From: Candidatus Melainabacteria bacterium
Lineage (GTDB): Bacteria; Cyanobacteriota; Vampirovibrionia; Obscuribacterales; Obscuribacteraceae
Direction: 5' to 3'
DNA: 17,582 bases
Assembly (NCBI GenBank): GCA_014380105.1
Contig: JACMKL010000312.1
Location: forward strand, 1-17,582
The notes beneath the pieces are model-generated. The model did no database searches. It was given only the letters and a program-made list of their open reading frames with translations, and had not been told where the DNA came from. Shown one piece after another: positions 7,217-13,656 of this stretch (its first letter is position 1; each line of letters begins with the position of its first letter). The position numbers and the translations under genes were made by a program.

Positions 7217-8326
7217 TCATGCTCTTCGCGAGTATCTCCGCACGTCTGCTTCAACTGCTGCGCGTTCGGCACCATGAATATTTCGACGTGCATCACCCCA
7301 TTTTGCATTCGGTGGAATGTAGGCAATCGTCACGTCCAAGTGTTTCAAACCAACGCCGCCAAGCGCTTTGGCAGCACCTGTTGAGAGGTCTAGAACGCGA
7401 CTATAAGTCGTGCTGTTATCGTCTGGTCTTTTTACTTTCTGTCCGGCAAACGGACCATGGTCTGTAATTACAATCTTTTTCTCAATGCCTGTTTCGGGAT
7501 TTCTGATATTCAGAACTGTCCCGAAAGGTAAATCTTTGTGGGCCGCGGTCATTTCACTCGTACGGAACGGCAATCCGCTTGCAGTCTGCCATCCAGAGCC
7601 ATATTCAGAAGTAAGCCCACTAAATTTATCGCCGGGCTCATATCGTTTCAGGTATGCACTTTTAAGTGGTTTTTCAACTGCTGGTGTATCTTTCTCACCT
7701 GCAGCTTTCAATTTTTCATCCGTGTCAGGAAGTTTCCTCACAACAGGATCGGCAACTGGCGCTGCTTTGTCCTTCTCGGCCTTGGTGCCGACCGCCGTCA
7801 AATCTGTGGGCGCGCCGTTAATCTTGTCTCCGATCCGCTTTCTCAGCCCCTCATCGGCAATTCCACCAATGACGGCATCGCGATTCTTTTCAGTGAAGAG
7901 TGCATCCCCGCGCTTCAAATCTTTCTGTCCGGGATGTTCGTCTTTAAAATTCTGCTTGAGCGATTTCACAAACTGCATCGTTTCGTTGTGCGTAAAATCA
8001 TCGCCCAACAAACGCTTAGCAGATTGGAAATATCCTTCTTTAGACTTTACTTGAGCAGACTCGAGCGTCTCTGCACTGAGTGGTTTGCGCGTAGAGGTAG
8101 GGTCAACCTTAGGCTCTGCCTTTATCACGGCAGCGTCTCCGCCCTGTGCAACCACAGCACCGTTATCGGTGATTACCATTGGTTGAACATCTTTCTGCTT
8201 TTCCACAGGCGATTTGCCTGGGAGGAATGTAGAGGCATAGTCTAGGGTTCTGGCAGCCATATCAACGATAGGCGTGTAAAACTTTGGAGCCGCTTCAACA
8301 GCTCTGACGGGTGCATCATCAGCCAT
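7217..8326 (-). CDS. RlpA-like double-psi beta-barrel protein
   Basis: 369 aa. The C-terminal region (about 236-336) matches the RlpA septal-ring lytic transglycosylase family: GLTSEYGSGWQTASG, then TAAHKDLPFGTVLNIRNPETG (260-280), ITDHGPF (287-293) with the family Asp289, and RVLDLSTGAAKALG (310-323) with Asp313. A short insert (about 295-309, rich in K, D, S, T) separates the last two motifs. RlpA proteins cut or bind peptidoglycan glycan strands outside the cytoplasm, yet this protein has no N-terminal signal peptide or lipobox; it starts MADDAPVRAV. Residues 40-90 are low-complexity and Pro/Lys/Ala-rich, 95-172 form a helical region of unknown type, and 173-222 is another Lys/Pro linker. 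The start ATG has only a weak GGA site. Family call good, cellular location uncertain. Confidence 0.85.
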   Translation of the reverse strand: MADDAPVRAVEAAPKFYTPIVDMAARTLDYASTFLPGKSPVEKQKDVQPMVITDNGAVVAQGGDAAVIKAEPKVDPTSTRKPLSAETLESAQVKSKEGYFQSAKRLLGDDFTHNETMQFVKSLKQNFKDEHPGQKDLKRGDALFTEKNRDAVIGGIADEGLRKRIGDKINGAPTDLTAVGTKAEKDKAAPVADPVVRKLPDTDEKLKAAGEKDTPAVEKPLKSAYLKRYEPGDKFSGLTSEYGSGWQTASGLPFRTSEMTAAHKDLPFGTVLNIRNPETGIEKKIVITDHGPFAGQKVKRPDDNSTTYSRVLDLSTGAAKALGGVGLKHLDVTIAYIPPNAKWGDARRNIHGAERAAVEADVRRYSRRA

Positions 8327-8360
8327 ATTTTTAGTATCCGAAGAATCGTGGGGTGTGAAG

Positions 8361-8392
8361 ACAATCTAACGCCGAGAGCGTGAAGAGATTGT
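8361..8392 (-). terminator. Stem-loop between the nucleotidyltransferase and RlpA-like genes
   Basis: ACAATCT (8361-8367) pairs with AGATTGT (8386-8392), and inside it ACGC pairs with GCGT around CGAGA. On the minus strand it follows the nucleotidyltransferase gene and precedes the rlpA-like start by 34 nt. The following bases (CTTCACACC) are a poor T-tract, so it may be a weak terminator or a 5'-UTR structure. A second short palindrome (GATTTT-TCG-AAAATC, 8405-8419) lies just before it. Confidence 0.45.
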
Positions 8393-8432
8393 GATTACAC
8401 CACTGATTTTTCGAAAATCTTATACTGGCGGG

Positions 8433-8846
8433 CTATGAGACTGCTTGCGCCTTGGCTTTTGCTCTGAAAGGTTCGATCAGATTTTTAGGGTCATACACGA
8501 CCTTACAACCTGTATCGAGAATTTTGCCGGTCGCTTTCAATTGATCATCAGCCAGCCATGCCTCGGACGTAATGCCGAATTCGACTTCCATTCCACCATC
8601 GTAGAAAGCGCGAAGAACGTGTACCAGATCATAGTCTTCTTCATCAGAGCTCAATGAGCGTCCGAATTTATAGACCCAGGTATACTCACTCAATAAGCGA
8701 TCTGTAGAATTAGTGATCATTACTACATCAATGTCAGATTCGGGTTTTGCAGTACCGTTTGCCCAGGAGCCAACAATTACGACGGCCTCAATAGATGCCT
8801 CAGCAGCAGCGAAGGCTTCTAAATTTTGCACAAATTGCTCGAACAT
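8433..8846 (-). CDS. Small nucleotidyltransferase-domain protein
   Basis: 137 aa. GSWANGTAKPESDIDVVMI (26-44) is the polymerase-beta-type nucleotidyltransferase signature, with Gly26-Ser27 and metal-binding Asp38 and Asp40; MEVEFG (86-91) probably supplies the third carboxylate. Such minimal proteins transfer a nucleotide to a small molecule or protein; many serve as MntA-type antitoxins beside HEPN partners or resemble aminoglycoside nucleotidyltransferases. No HEPN gene is adjacent here, so a toxin-antitoxin role is not supported. The start is fixed by AAAGGAG 4 nt before the ATG. It is transcribed away from the dehydrogenase gene at 9020, with a 173-nt divergent gap between them. Confidence 0.85.
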   Translation of the reverse strand: MFEQFVQNLEAFAAAEASIEAVVIVGSWANGTAKPESDIDVVMITNSTDRLLSEYTWVYKFGRSLSSDEEDYDLVHVLRAFYDGGMEVEFGITSEAWLADDQLKATGKILDTGCKVVYDPKNLIEPFRAKAKAQAVS

Positions 8847-8936
8847 ATGACTCCTTTATTTTTTCAAGTCAGGCGCGCGTGACACACTTTAGCAGATGCT
8901 AGACTTACACCGCCCGCTTGTTAAGTTCTGCCATAT

Positions 8937-8958
8937 TATACTTTTGGGTGAAACACCC
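8937..8958 (+). promoter_or_regulatory. Possible promoter -10 and leader hairpin upstream of the dehydrogenase gene
   Basis: TATACT (8937-8942) fits a -10 element. No well-spaced -35 is present; the nearest candidate, TTGTTA, is only 13 nt upstream. Directly after it GGGTG-AAA-CACCC (8946-8958) can fold into a short hairpin. Weak evidence only. Confidence 0.25.
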
Positions 8959-9019
8959 GGTACTGGCGCGTTTTGAGCAAATTAAAATGATCAGCTTCCA
9001 TCACGAGGTATAGTCCAAA

Positions 9020-10102
9020 ATGAAAATTGTTGTGTTCGGTGGTGGTCTCCAGGGTCGCGTCATTGCTCAAAATTTGATTGTTCGAAAGGAAAAACCTGAG
9101 GTTGAAATTGCAGACATTCAAAAACCGGCAGACCTTCCGAAAGGTGTCACTTATAAACAACTAGATGTCCTTGACGAAAACCAGGTAAAGGCAGCCGCAA
9201 AAGGTGCAGATGCGGCTGTTTTAGCCGTACCGAGCGCAATTGCTCGTCAGTCACTGATTAATTTGATTGCCGCTGGCATTCCTGTTGCCGATGTTTGCTT
9301 CACTCCCGATCCGCCACTCGACCTGGATAATAAGGCGAAGCAAAGTGGAGCATGCTGCGTTGTCGATTGCGGGGTCGCGCCAGGACTCAGTCACATCCTA
9401 GTTGGCAGCGCATATAAAATTCTTGGCTCACTCGATTCCATACATATACTGGTCGGCGGCATGCCAATCGCCCCGCCTGAAGTGTTTCACCATGCCGTTT
9501 ATTTCAATCCTCGCGACCTGATCGCCGAATACATTCGCCCGGCCCGCGCCAGAGAGGACGGCAAAGACACAGATTTAGCGCCACTTTCTGCCGAAGTGCA
9601 TAAAGTTAAAGACGACGCCGGATTTTTTGATGCGTTTTTGAGTGATGGGTTGCGTTCGCTTCTGACTAGCTTTCCAAATGTTCCTGATATGTGGGAGCGA
9701 ACACTCAGATGGCCAGGTCACATGGAGACCATGCAGTCACTTCACGCACTTGGACTTTTTGAAGAAGGGGTGGCCGGTGATACTACTGCTGACACCATCG
9801 GCAAAAAATTTGCTGGTGTCAAACATCCGGATTTTTTAGTTTTACGCATTGAGTGCAGGAGAGGCGACAAGAAATTAGCCTGGCGCATGTACGACAAAGT
9901 GACCAACGGTGAGTCGGCGATGAGCCGCACGACAGGCTATACCACGGCTGCTGTTGCGATGCTTCTTGCTCAAAAGAAATTCACTGAGCCTGGCGTACAT
10001 GCACCGGAAAAATTAGGCGAATACAAAAATCTTGTTGACGCTGTAGTGGGCGATCTGGCTGAGTGTGGAGTGAAGGTGGAAGAACTTGCTGCCGTAAGCT
10101 GA
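9020..10102 (+). CDS. Saccharopine dehydrogenase-family / lysine 6-dehydrogenase-like oxidoreductase
   Basis: 360 aa cytoplasmic NAD(P)-dependent dehydrogenase. The N-terminal Rossmann fold starts KIVVFGGGLQGRVIAQNL, with the GxGxxG glycines at 7, 9 and 12. VADVCFTPD and CCVVDCGVAPGLSHILVG are typical of the saccharopine dehydrogenase/lysine 6-dehydrogenase group, as is the C-terminal part with FFDAFLSDGLRSLL and ERTLRWPGHMETM. Known relatives oxidise the epsilon-amino group of lysine or act in the saccharopine pathway; the exact substrate here is not decidable. Length and domain order fit lysine 6-dehydrogenase. GAGG (9005-9008) lies 11 nt before the ATG. Its stop is only 3 nt from the stop of the convergent methyltransferase gene. 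Confidence 0.88.
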   Translation: MKIVVFGGGLQGRVIAQNLIVRKEKPEVEIADIQKPADLPKGVTYKQLDVLDENQVKAAAKGADAAVLAVPSAIARQSLINLIAAGIPVADVCFTPDPPLDLDNKAKQSGACCVVDCGVAPGLSHILVGSAYKILGSLDSIHILVGGMPIAPPEVFHHAVYFNPRDLIAEYIRPARAREDGKDTDLAPLSAEVHKVKDDAGFFDAFLSDGLRSLLTSFPNVPDMWERTLRWPGHMETMQSLHALGLFEEGVAGDTTADTIGKKFAGVKHPDFLVLRIECRRGDKKLAWRMYDKVTNGESAMSRTTGYTTAAVAMLLAQKKFTEPGVHAPEKLGEYKNLVDAVVGDLAECGVKVEELAAVS

Positions 10103-10105
10103 TAA

Positions 10106-10885
10106 TTAGACCTTTTGAGCAACAACAAGCAACCGGTCGGCGCCTATTTTAAATGGTTCGCTTTCCAGTGAGCCAAATAGATGCAGCAAACGAAACCCAG
10201 TTCGGCCAAGCATTCTATTAATTTCGCCTGCCGTGAAGACCCAATGTAGCGAGTGACGAACTTCTCTTAAACCATTTTGAGTAAAAAAATAAGTCGTCTC
10301 AAGACAACTAGATTCAGCATGGTAGCTATTCTCGATCTGCACTTGAATCTGATCAAAATTATATTCGACTTTCTTGTGCAAATTTGGAATTAAACATTCT
10401 GCTACCATCGAAGTATCAATAACCAGCTTTGAATCGGGCTTTAGAGCCTTCGCAAGAGCTTTCAAAAATTCTTCAGATGAATGATGATCGAGATAGCCAA
10501 AACAATCGCCGAGGCAGTATCCGCCATCAAACGCATTAGCTGTGCGGATGTTGCGCATATCATCCTCTATAAAAGTCAGCAAATTAGTAAGCTCACCGGC
10601 TCGTGAATTTGCTTCTTTGATGTAGTCATCGCTAATATCAATTCCGGTGACGCGAAAACCACGTTTAGCTAATTCCACAGCGTGCCTGCCGTTGCCGCAT
10701 GGCACATCGACAAGATGGGCGCCTTTCTTGACTCCAAGCGCTTCTATCACGAAATCAGCTTCGGCTCTGGTCTGCTCAGGGGTGATTACGGCTCGCCAAA
10801 AATCTAGCGTTACCCCTTGAAAGAAATCTTTGTACCAGTCTTTCTGAGCGTTCGTTGTCGACGAATCCGAATCAACTTTCGGCAT
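10106..10885 (-). CDS. Class I SAM-dependent methyltransferase
   Basis: 259 aa. Motif I reads HLVDVPCGNGRHAVELAKRG (57-76) and is followed by FRVTGIDIS (77-85), where Asp83 would contact the SAM ribose. FIEDDMRNI and GYCLGDCFGYLDH follow at the usual spacing of post-motif I and motif II-III. The substrate cannot be inferred; relatives include small-molecule methyltransferases. The start is supported by AAAAAGGA about 8 nt before the ATG. The gene converges on the dehydrogenase at 9020-10102 with a 3-nt gap, so the two transcripts must overlap at their 3' ends unless they terminate inside each other. Confidence 0.9.
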   Translation of the reverse strand: MPKVDSDSSTTNAQKDWYKDFFQGVTLDFWRAVITPEQTRAEADFVIEALGVKKGAHLVDVPCGNGRHAVELAKRGFRVTGIDISDDYIKEANSRAGELTNLLTFIEDDMRNIRTANAFDGGYCLGDCFGYLDHHSSEEFLKALAKALKPDSKLVIDTSMVAECLIPNLHKKVEYNFDQIQVQIENSYHAESSCLETTYFFTQNGLREVRHSLHWVFTAGEINRMLGRTGFRLLHLFGSLESEPFKIGADRLLVVAQKV

Positions 10886-11047
10886 GATAGATGTCCTTTT
10901 TAAGTTCTAGGGCCGTTCTACCACAGTTGCCCGAGCGCCTGCCTGAGAGTGACGCCTGGAGACATGGAAATTTACGAGGAAAAACTCATTTACACTACAC
11001 CATATCGTTGCCTTGGTTCAAAAAATTTTTCGGGGAGGAAATTCGGC

Positions 11048-11086
11048 AATATGGGCGACCAGATTTTAAGTCTGATCGCCCATATT
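11048..11086 (-). terminator. Strong 16-bp stem-loop after the small helical membrane gene
   Basis: AATATGGGCGACCAGA (11048-11063) pairs with TCTGATCGCCCATATT (11071-11086), with a single C-A mismatch and a seven-base loop. On the minus strand it begins 8 nt after the stop at 11095. No T-run follows directly (GCCGAATTTCC), but the stem is among the strongest in the window. Confidence 0.65.
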
Positions 11087-11094
11087 CAGGACGT

Positions 11095-11445
11095 TTACTT
11101 ACGACAAGCACCGAGCAAGCGGCGTGCCTCAGCTGAATGCATCATTGCTCTGAAAACTCTTCCGAGCATCAAACGCAACTCCTTGCGCGTCGCCGAATGA
11201 AGCTCTTCACTGGCGCCTTCACTTAGAGTTGAGGCGAAAATGAGCAAGTGCTTGGCACGCTCAACTTCTTTCGAAGTAGTGGAAAAGTCCGCGATTCTCT
11301 GAAGCTCGACAAGCTCCGAAGAAAGAATCGACAGATTGACAGAAATCGTGTGACGCAGCACAGCACAATCTTCTCGATAGAGCCGAAACTCTTCATATGC
11401 TATGCCAGCAAGAGCGACAACCAGAATTAAGTATGCAATCCACAT
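11095..11445 (-). CDS. Small membrane-anchored helical protein, 116 aa, unknown
   Basis: Not recognised. One N-terminal membrane segment (about residues 2-18, WIAYLILVVALAGIAY) is followed by a charged, mostly helical domain of about 95 residues (many Glu, Arg, Leu, Ser; heptad-like stretches around 35-60 and 80-110) ending LLGACRK. The start is backed by AAAGGAG 6 nt before the ATG. It begins 22 nt after the stop of the actuator-like gene on the same strand, so the two are probably co-transcribed and may act together at the membrane. A strong stem-loop follows its stop. Confidence 0.75.
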   Translation of the reverse strand: MWIAYLILVVALAGIAYEEFRLYREDCAVLRHTISVNLSILSSELVELQRIADFSTTSKEVERAKHLLIFASTLSEGASEELHSATRKELRLMLGRVFRAMMHSAEARRLLGACRK

Positions 11446-11467
11446 GTGGATCTCCTTTGGTTAGCGT

Positions 11468-11947
11468 TCATTTGCATCTAATTTTGATCGACCCTTCAAC
11501 AACGAGCCCGCCTGCAAAAACCTGATTGCGACCTGTTGACGCTTCGACGATCACAGGCGAAGAGACGCCCGCAATTGCGCTTTCATCAACAAATGCAAAT
11601 CCCTCAACCACTTCTCCATCGTGGGCAATCAATTCGCCCTTGTTGAAAGTGACAATCAGACCCGCCACCTTGGAAGGAGGTTTTTGACTATCGACCGGCT
11701 TTTTCGGCTCAGCAATATCATCCATTTCCGGCTCAGAGTTTTCCGAACTGAATGGCTCAGGCAAGTCCTTCCTTTGCCCCACAGTTTTCCAAACCACCAA
11801 CGCAAGGAGAGTTGATAGCAGCGTCAAAACTCCAGTGAGTAGATTCGAAGCAAAGACCATATGAAGTGCAAATGTAAGTGCACCGAGAAAAACGACTGCA
11901 CAGATAACAAGAGTCGTTTTCGATTCGAGAAACGTTTGGTGCTTCAT
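11468..11947 (-). CDS. Stand-alone KdpB-like P-type ATPase actuator-domain fragment with two membrane helices
   Basis: 159 aa. Two hydrophobic helices (about 11-32 and 35-53) are followed by an acidic Pro/Lys linker (54-92) and then a segment (about 94-158) that lines up with the actuator domain of P-type ATPases, closest by eye to KdpB. GELIAHDGEVVEG corresponds to GDIIPCDGEVIEG, and VDESAIAGVSSPVI (120-133) to VDESAITGESAPVI. The catalytic TGES loop reads AGVS (126-129): Thr is Ala and the dephosphorylating Glu is Val. No phosphorylation (DKTGT) or nucleotide-binding domain and no further helices exist here, so it cannot pump ions by itself. The start has GGAG at 6 nt. Either a regulatory or scaffold derivative of KdpB or a decayed fragment; the intact start, linker and downstream partner favour a functional gene. 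Confidence 0.75.
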   Translation of the reverse strand: MKHQTFLESKTTLVICAVVFLGALTFALHMVFASNLLTGVLTLLSTLLALVVWKTVGQRKDLPEPFSSENSEPEMDDIAEPKKPVDSQKPPSKVAGLIVTFNKGELIAHDGEVVEGFAFVDESAIAGVSSPVIVEASTGRNQVFAGGLVVEGSIKIRCK

Positions 11948-12322
11948 TGAGTCTCCGTGTGTTTAGCTCACCGCGCCAGAATGTACAGGAAGACACTCTC
12001 CTCAAGGCGCTCAAGGTTGAGTGCAAGGGGAACCTAAAAGTGAATTGCTGTGTGTTGTTTGAAACTTTGGATGGTGGCGAGGGAAGTGAAGAATGAAGGA
12101 TATCAACCTAGTCTTTGCGGCGCACTTATTCAACATTTTCATGCACTGCAAGCATTACCCGAAAGGGTGATTGCACGGCACGTTGAGAGAATTATTCACT
12201 GAAAAGCTAGCGCAGCTTCGATGTCAAATCAGCGTCAACAAAATTTTGGTGCCAAAGATACAAAGTAAGTACCAATGGAGCTCTTAAGCGAATTTGATAC
12301 ATCAAGAAAGTACAAAGTGTAA
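11948..12322. other. Intergenic region of about 375 bp, no gene recognised
   Basis: Upstream of the actuator-like gene. No ORF with a convincing ribosome site was found. A short GNRA-type hairpin, ACCC-GAAA-GGGT (12157-12168), extended by weaker outer pairs, is the only notable structure. It presumably holds the promoter of the 11947-11095 unit, but no clear -35/-10 pair was found. Confidence 0.4.
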
Positions 12323-12347
12323 GGTGTGAGCAGATTCTGCCCACACC
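12323..12347 (-). terminator. Stem-loop terminator after the 110-aa unknown gene
   Basis: GGTGTGAGCAG (12323-12333) pairs with CTGCCCACACC (12337-12347) with one A-C mismatch around a three-base loop. On the minus strand it lies 55 nt past the stop codon and is followed by the T-rich TTACACTTTGTACTTTCTT. Confidence 0.65.
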
Positions 12348-12402
12348 TCATTGACAAGTAAAACCCGAAAGGTTGGTGAAATCTACGATTGCAACATCTC
12401 AG

Positions 12403-12735
12403 TCAAGCAGCAGCGCGCGTATGGGGATGCAAAGGAACATCGACACCAATTATTAGTTCAACTCCAAGTTTTTCGGCAATATCCATCGCATGTTCCAGAA
12501 CGTCATCTTCAGCTGTGTCCCACGAATACTCGAAGCTACAAGAGCCCGCAACCAGCAGCTCTTTGCAGAGATTCAGCTTTATTGCAGTTGTCTCACGGGC
12601 GCTGCCTTCGAAAAGAAAACGTTCGGAATTGTGGTCGTGGCATGGCACAAAACGGTTCCAGCCTTGGGGATCGTTAAGCCCTTCAGCAACCAGTAACCAA
12701 TTTTTGAGCTGTGGCTCAATCAATCTAATTTGCAT
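12403..12735 (-). CDS. Hypothetical protein, 110 aa
   Basis: No family recognised. The ATG at 12735 has AGGAGA 5-6 nt upstream; an in-frame TTG six codons earlier is less likely because the Shine-Dalgarno site lies inside that extension. The protein is soluble, with a hydrophobic-aromatic start (MQIRLIEPQLKNWLLVAEGL), a Cys/His-containing segment (VPCHDHNSERFLFEG, about 36-50), and an acidic helix (TAEDDVLEHAMDIAEKLG) followed by VELIIGVDVPLHPH. No signal peptide or membrane segment. Two plus-strand ORFs overlap it but have no ribosome site. A terminator-like hairpin follows it, and a hairpin-rich gap separates it from the next gene upstream. Confidence 0.65.
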   Translation of the reverse strand: MQIRLIEPQLKNWLLVAEGLNDPQGWNRFVPCHDHNSERFLFEGSARETTAIKLNLCKELLVAGSCSFEYSWDTAEDDVLEHAMDIAEKLGVELIIGVDVPLHPHTRAAA

Positions 12736-13196
12736 TTGAATTCTCCTGATCAATATATTGGAAAATGAGTTGTCTACTGCATCACAGCACTTTAATCAGA
12801 GAGTCCAAGCATATTCTCCATGCTCAGAAAAACCAGCGATGCGCCTTTATTTATTTCGACAACACAATGTTTTGTCGAAGTAACTCTTTGATTGCTTTGA
12901 TGCTGCGCGTCTTTCGTGACAGCGCGAAATAAAGTTAGCGCGCTGTTTCAGTGATATTCAGCTACAACTGAAATCAGCCGTGAACTGTCTCACTTCAGTG
13001 GCCAGACTGCAATTCAAACTAACCATGTTCTTAAGTGCTCGTTTGTTGAAAGAACCCCATCTACATTGAAGCATTCTTCTGTCAATACAAAATCAAGAGA
13101 ACTGATGCCTGGATAAATTCTGCATCAAAACGCAGTGAAATTAGGTGGAGCAAAAAATGTCTACTGTAATTGTTAGTACGAAAGAAACTAAAACAA
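12736..13196. other. Hairpin-rich intergenic region of about 460 bp
   Basis: No convincing gene. Three perfect inverted repeats follow one another: TTCGACAA/TTGTCGAA (12855-12862, 12872-12879), ACAGCGCG/CGCGCTGT (12919-12926, 12939-12946) and TTTCAGT/ACTGAAA (12946-12952, 12967-12973). The last two share base 12946 and may be alternatives or stacked. None is followed by a clean T-tract. The region could hold a structured small RNA or the leader of the minus-strand gene at 12735. Confidence 0.4.
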
Positions 13197-13236
13197 AAGC
13201 GCAGTACAGAGCCATTCTGGCAAATGTACTGCGCTT
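13197..13236 (-). terminator. Perfect 12-bp terminator hairpin for the three-span membrane protein gene
   Basis: AAGCGCAGTACA (13197-13208) pairs perfectly with TGTACTGCGCTT (13225-13236), with an inner GCCA-TTC-TGGC stem in the loop. On the minus strand it lies 12 nt after the stop codon and runs into CTTTTGTTTTAG. Confidence 0.85.
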
Positions 13237-13248
13237 CTGCCGACCTAA

Positions 13249-13572
13249 CTACTTCTTGTCGCCGTCAGCAGGAGGCTGCCGCTTGGTGAGGAAGAGCGGA
13301 AGAAATCCGAAGAGGGCGCCAGCAATCAAGCTGGTTATCATTCCGACGCCGACTTCGTCCGGGGTCAGGAAGTATTTGCCGACATGCGCGAACAAGAGCA
13401 GTCCGATCAGCGAGCCGGAAAGAGTGGCAAAAACGCCACCGCGCGGGGAGCCGAAATCACCGGACTTGTTGGTCTTGGAGTATGCCGACGACCAGAACTT
13501 GTTGGACAGCCAGTAGCTGAAGCCGCCTGCAATCACAGTTGCAGCGACGCCTACGAGAATCAAATTGAGCAT
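13249..13572 (-). CDS. Small three-span membrane protein, 107 aa, unknown
   Basis: No family recognised. Three hydrophobic segments: about 1-21 (MLNLILVGVAATVIAGGFSY), 46-68 (GGVFATLSGSLIGLLLFAHVG) and 74-98 (VGVGMITSLIAGALFGFLPL), joined by a polar loop (NKFWSSAYSKTNKSGDFGSP) and ending in a basic tail (KRQPPADGDKK). GGAA lies 6 nt before the ATG. It follows the DUF62 gene on the same strand with an 84-nt gap containing a hairpin, and it shares that gene's GC-rich codon use. Its own terminator is strong. A plus-strand ORF over the same bases is a shadow. Confidence 0.8.
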   Translation of the reverse strand: MLNLILVGVAATVIAGGFSYWLSNKFWSSAYSKTNKSGDFGSPRGGVFATLSGSLIGLLLFAHVGKYFLTPDEVGVGMITSLIAGALFGFLPLFLTKRQPPADGDKK

Positions 13573-13600
13573 TGGTATTTCCTTGAAACTTTGTTGAAAC

Positions 13601-13626
13601 GAAGAGCGCCACCATTGGCGCTCTTC
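13601..13626 (-). terminator. Perfect 11-bp stem-loop after the DUF62 gene
   Basis: GAAGAGCGCCA (13601-13611) pairs perfectly with TGGCGCTCTTC (13616-13626) around a four-base loop. On the minus strand it follows the stop at 13657 by 30 nt and is followed by GTTTC, a short T-stretch. It probably terminates or attenuates transcription before the small membrane-protein gene. Confidence 0.65.
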
Positions 13627-13656
13627 TGAGAATCTGGAACTTGAGAATCGACGCTC

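Noticed and set aside
7410..8245. Two long plus-strand ORFs (214 and 235 aa) opposite the RlpA-like gene
   Set aside because: Both are shadows: the minus-strand frame carries clear RlpA motifs and its own terminator.
8433..8846. Possible MntA/HepT toxin-antitoxin pair
   Set aside because: The nucleotidyltransferase domain is present, but neither neighbour looks like a HEPN toxin.
10891..11200. Short plus-strand ORFs between the methyltransferase and the 116-aa gene
   Set aside because: They run through a 16-bp inverted repeat and antisense to the 116-aa gene; no motif or good start.
12389..12739. Plus-strand ORFs overlapping the 110-aa unknown gene
   Set aside because: No ribosome site and Ser/Arg/Gln-biased composition; the minus-strand frame has AGGAGA and a downstream hairpin.
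13145..13516. Plus-strand ORF of 123 aa with a good GGTGGAG site before an ATG at 13157
   Set aside because: The start looks fair, but the frame runs through the minus-strand terminator hairpin and then antisense to the three-span membrane protein, losing all protein-like character. At most a short leader peptide.
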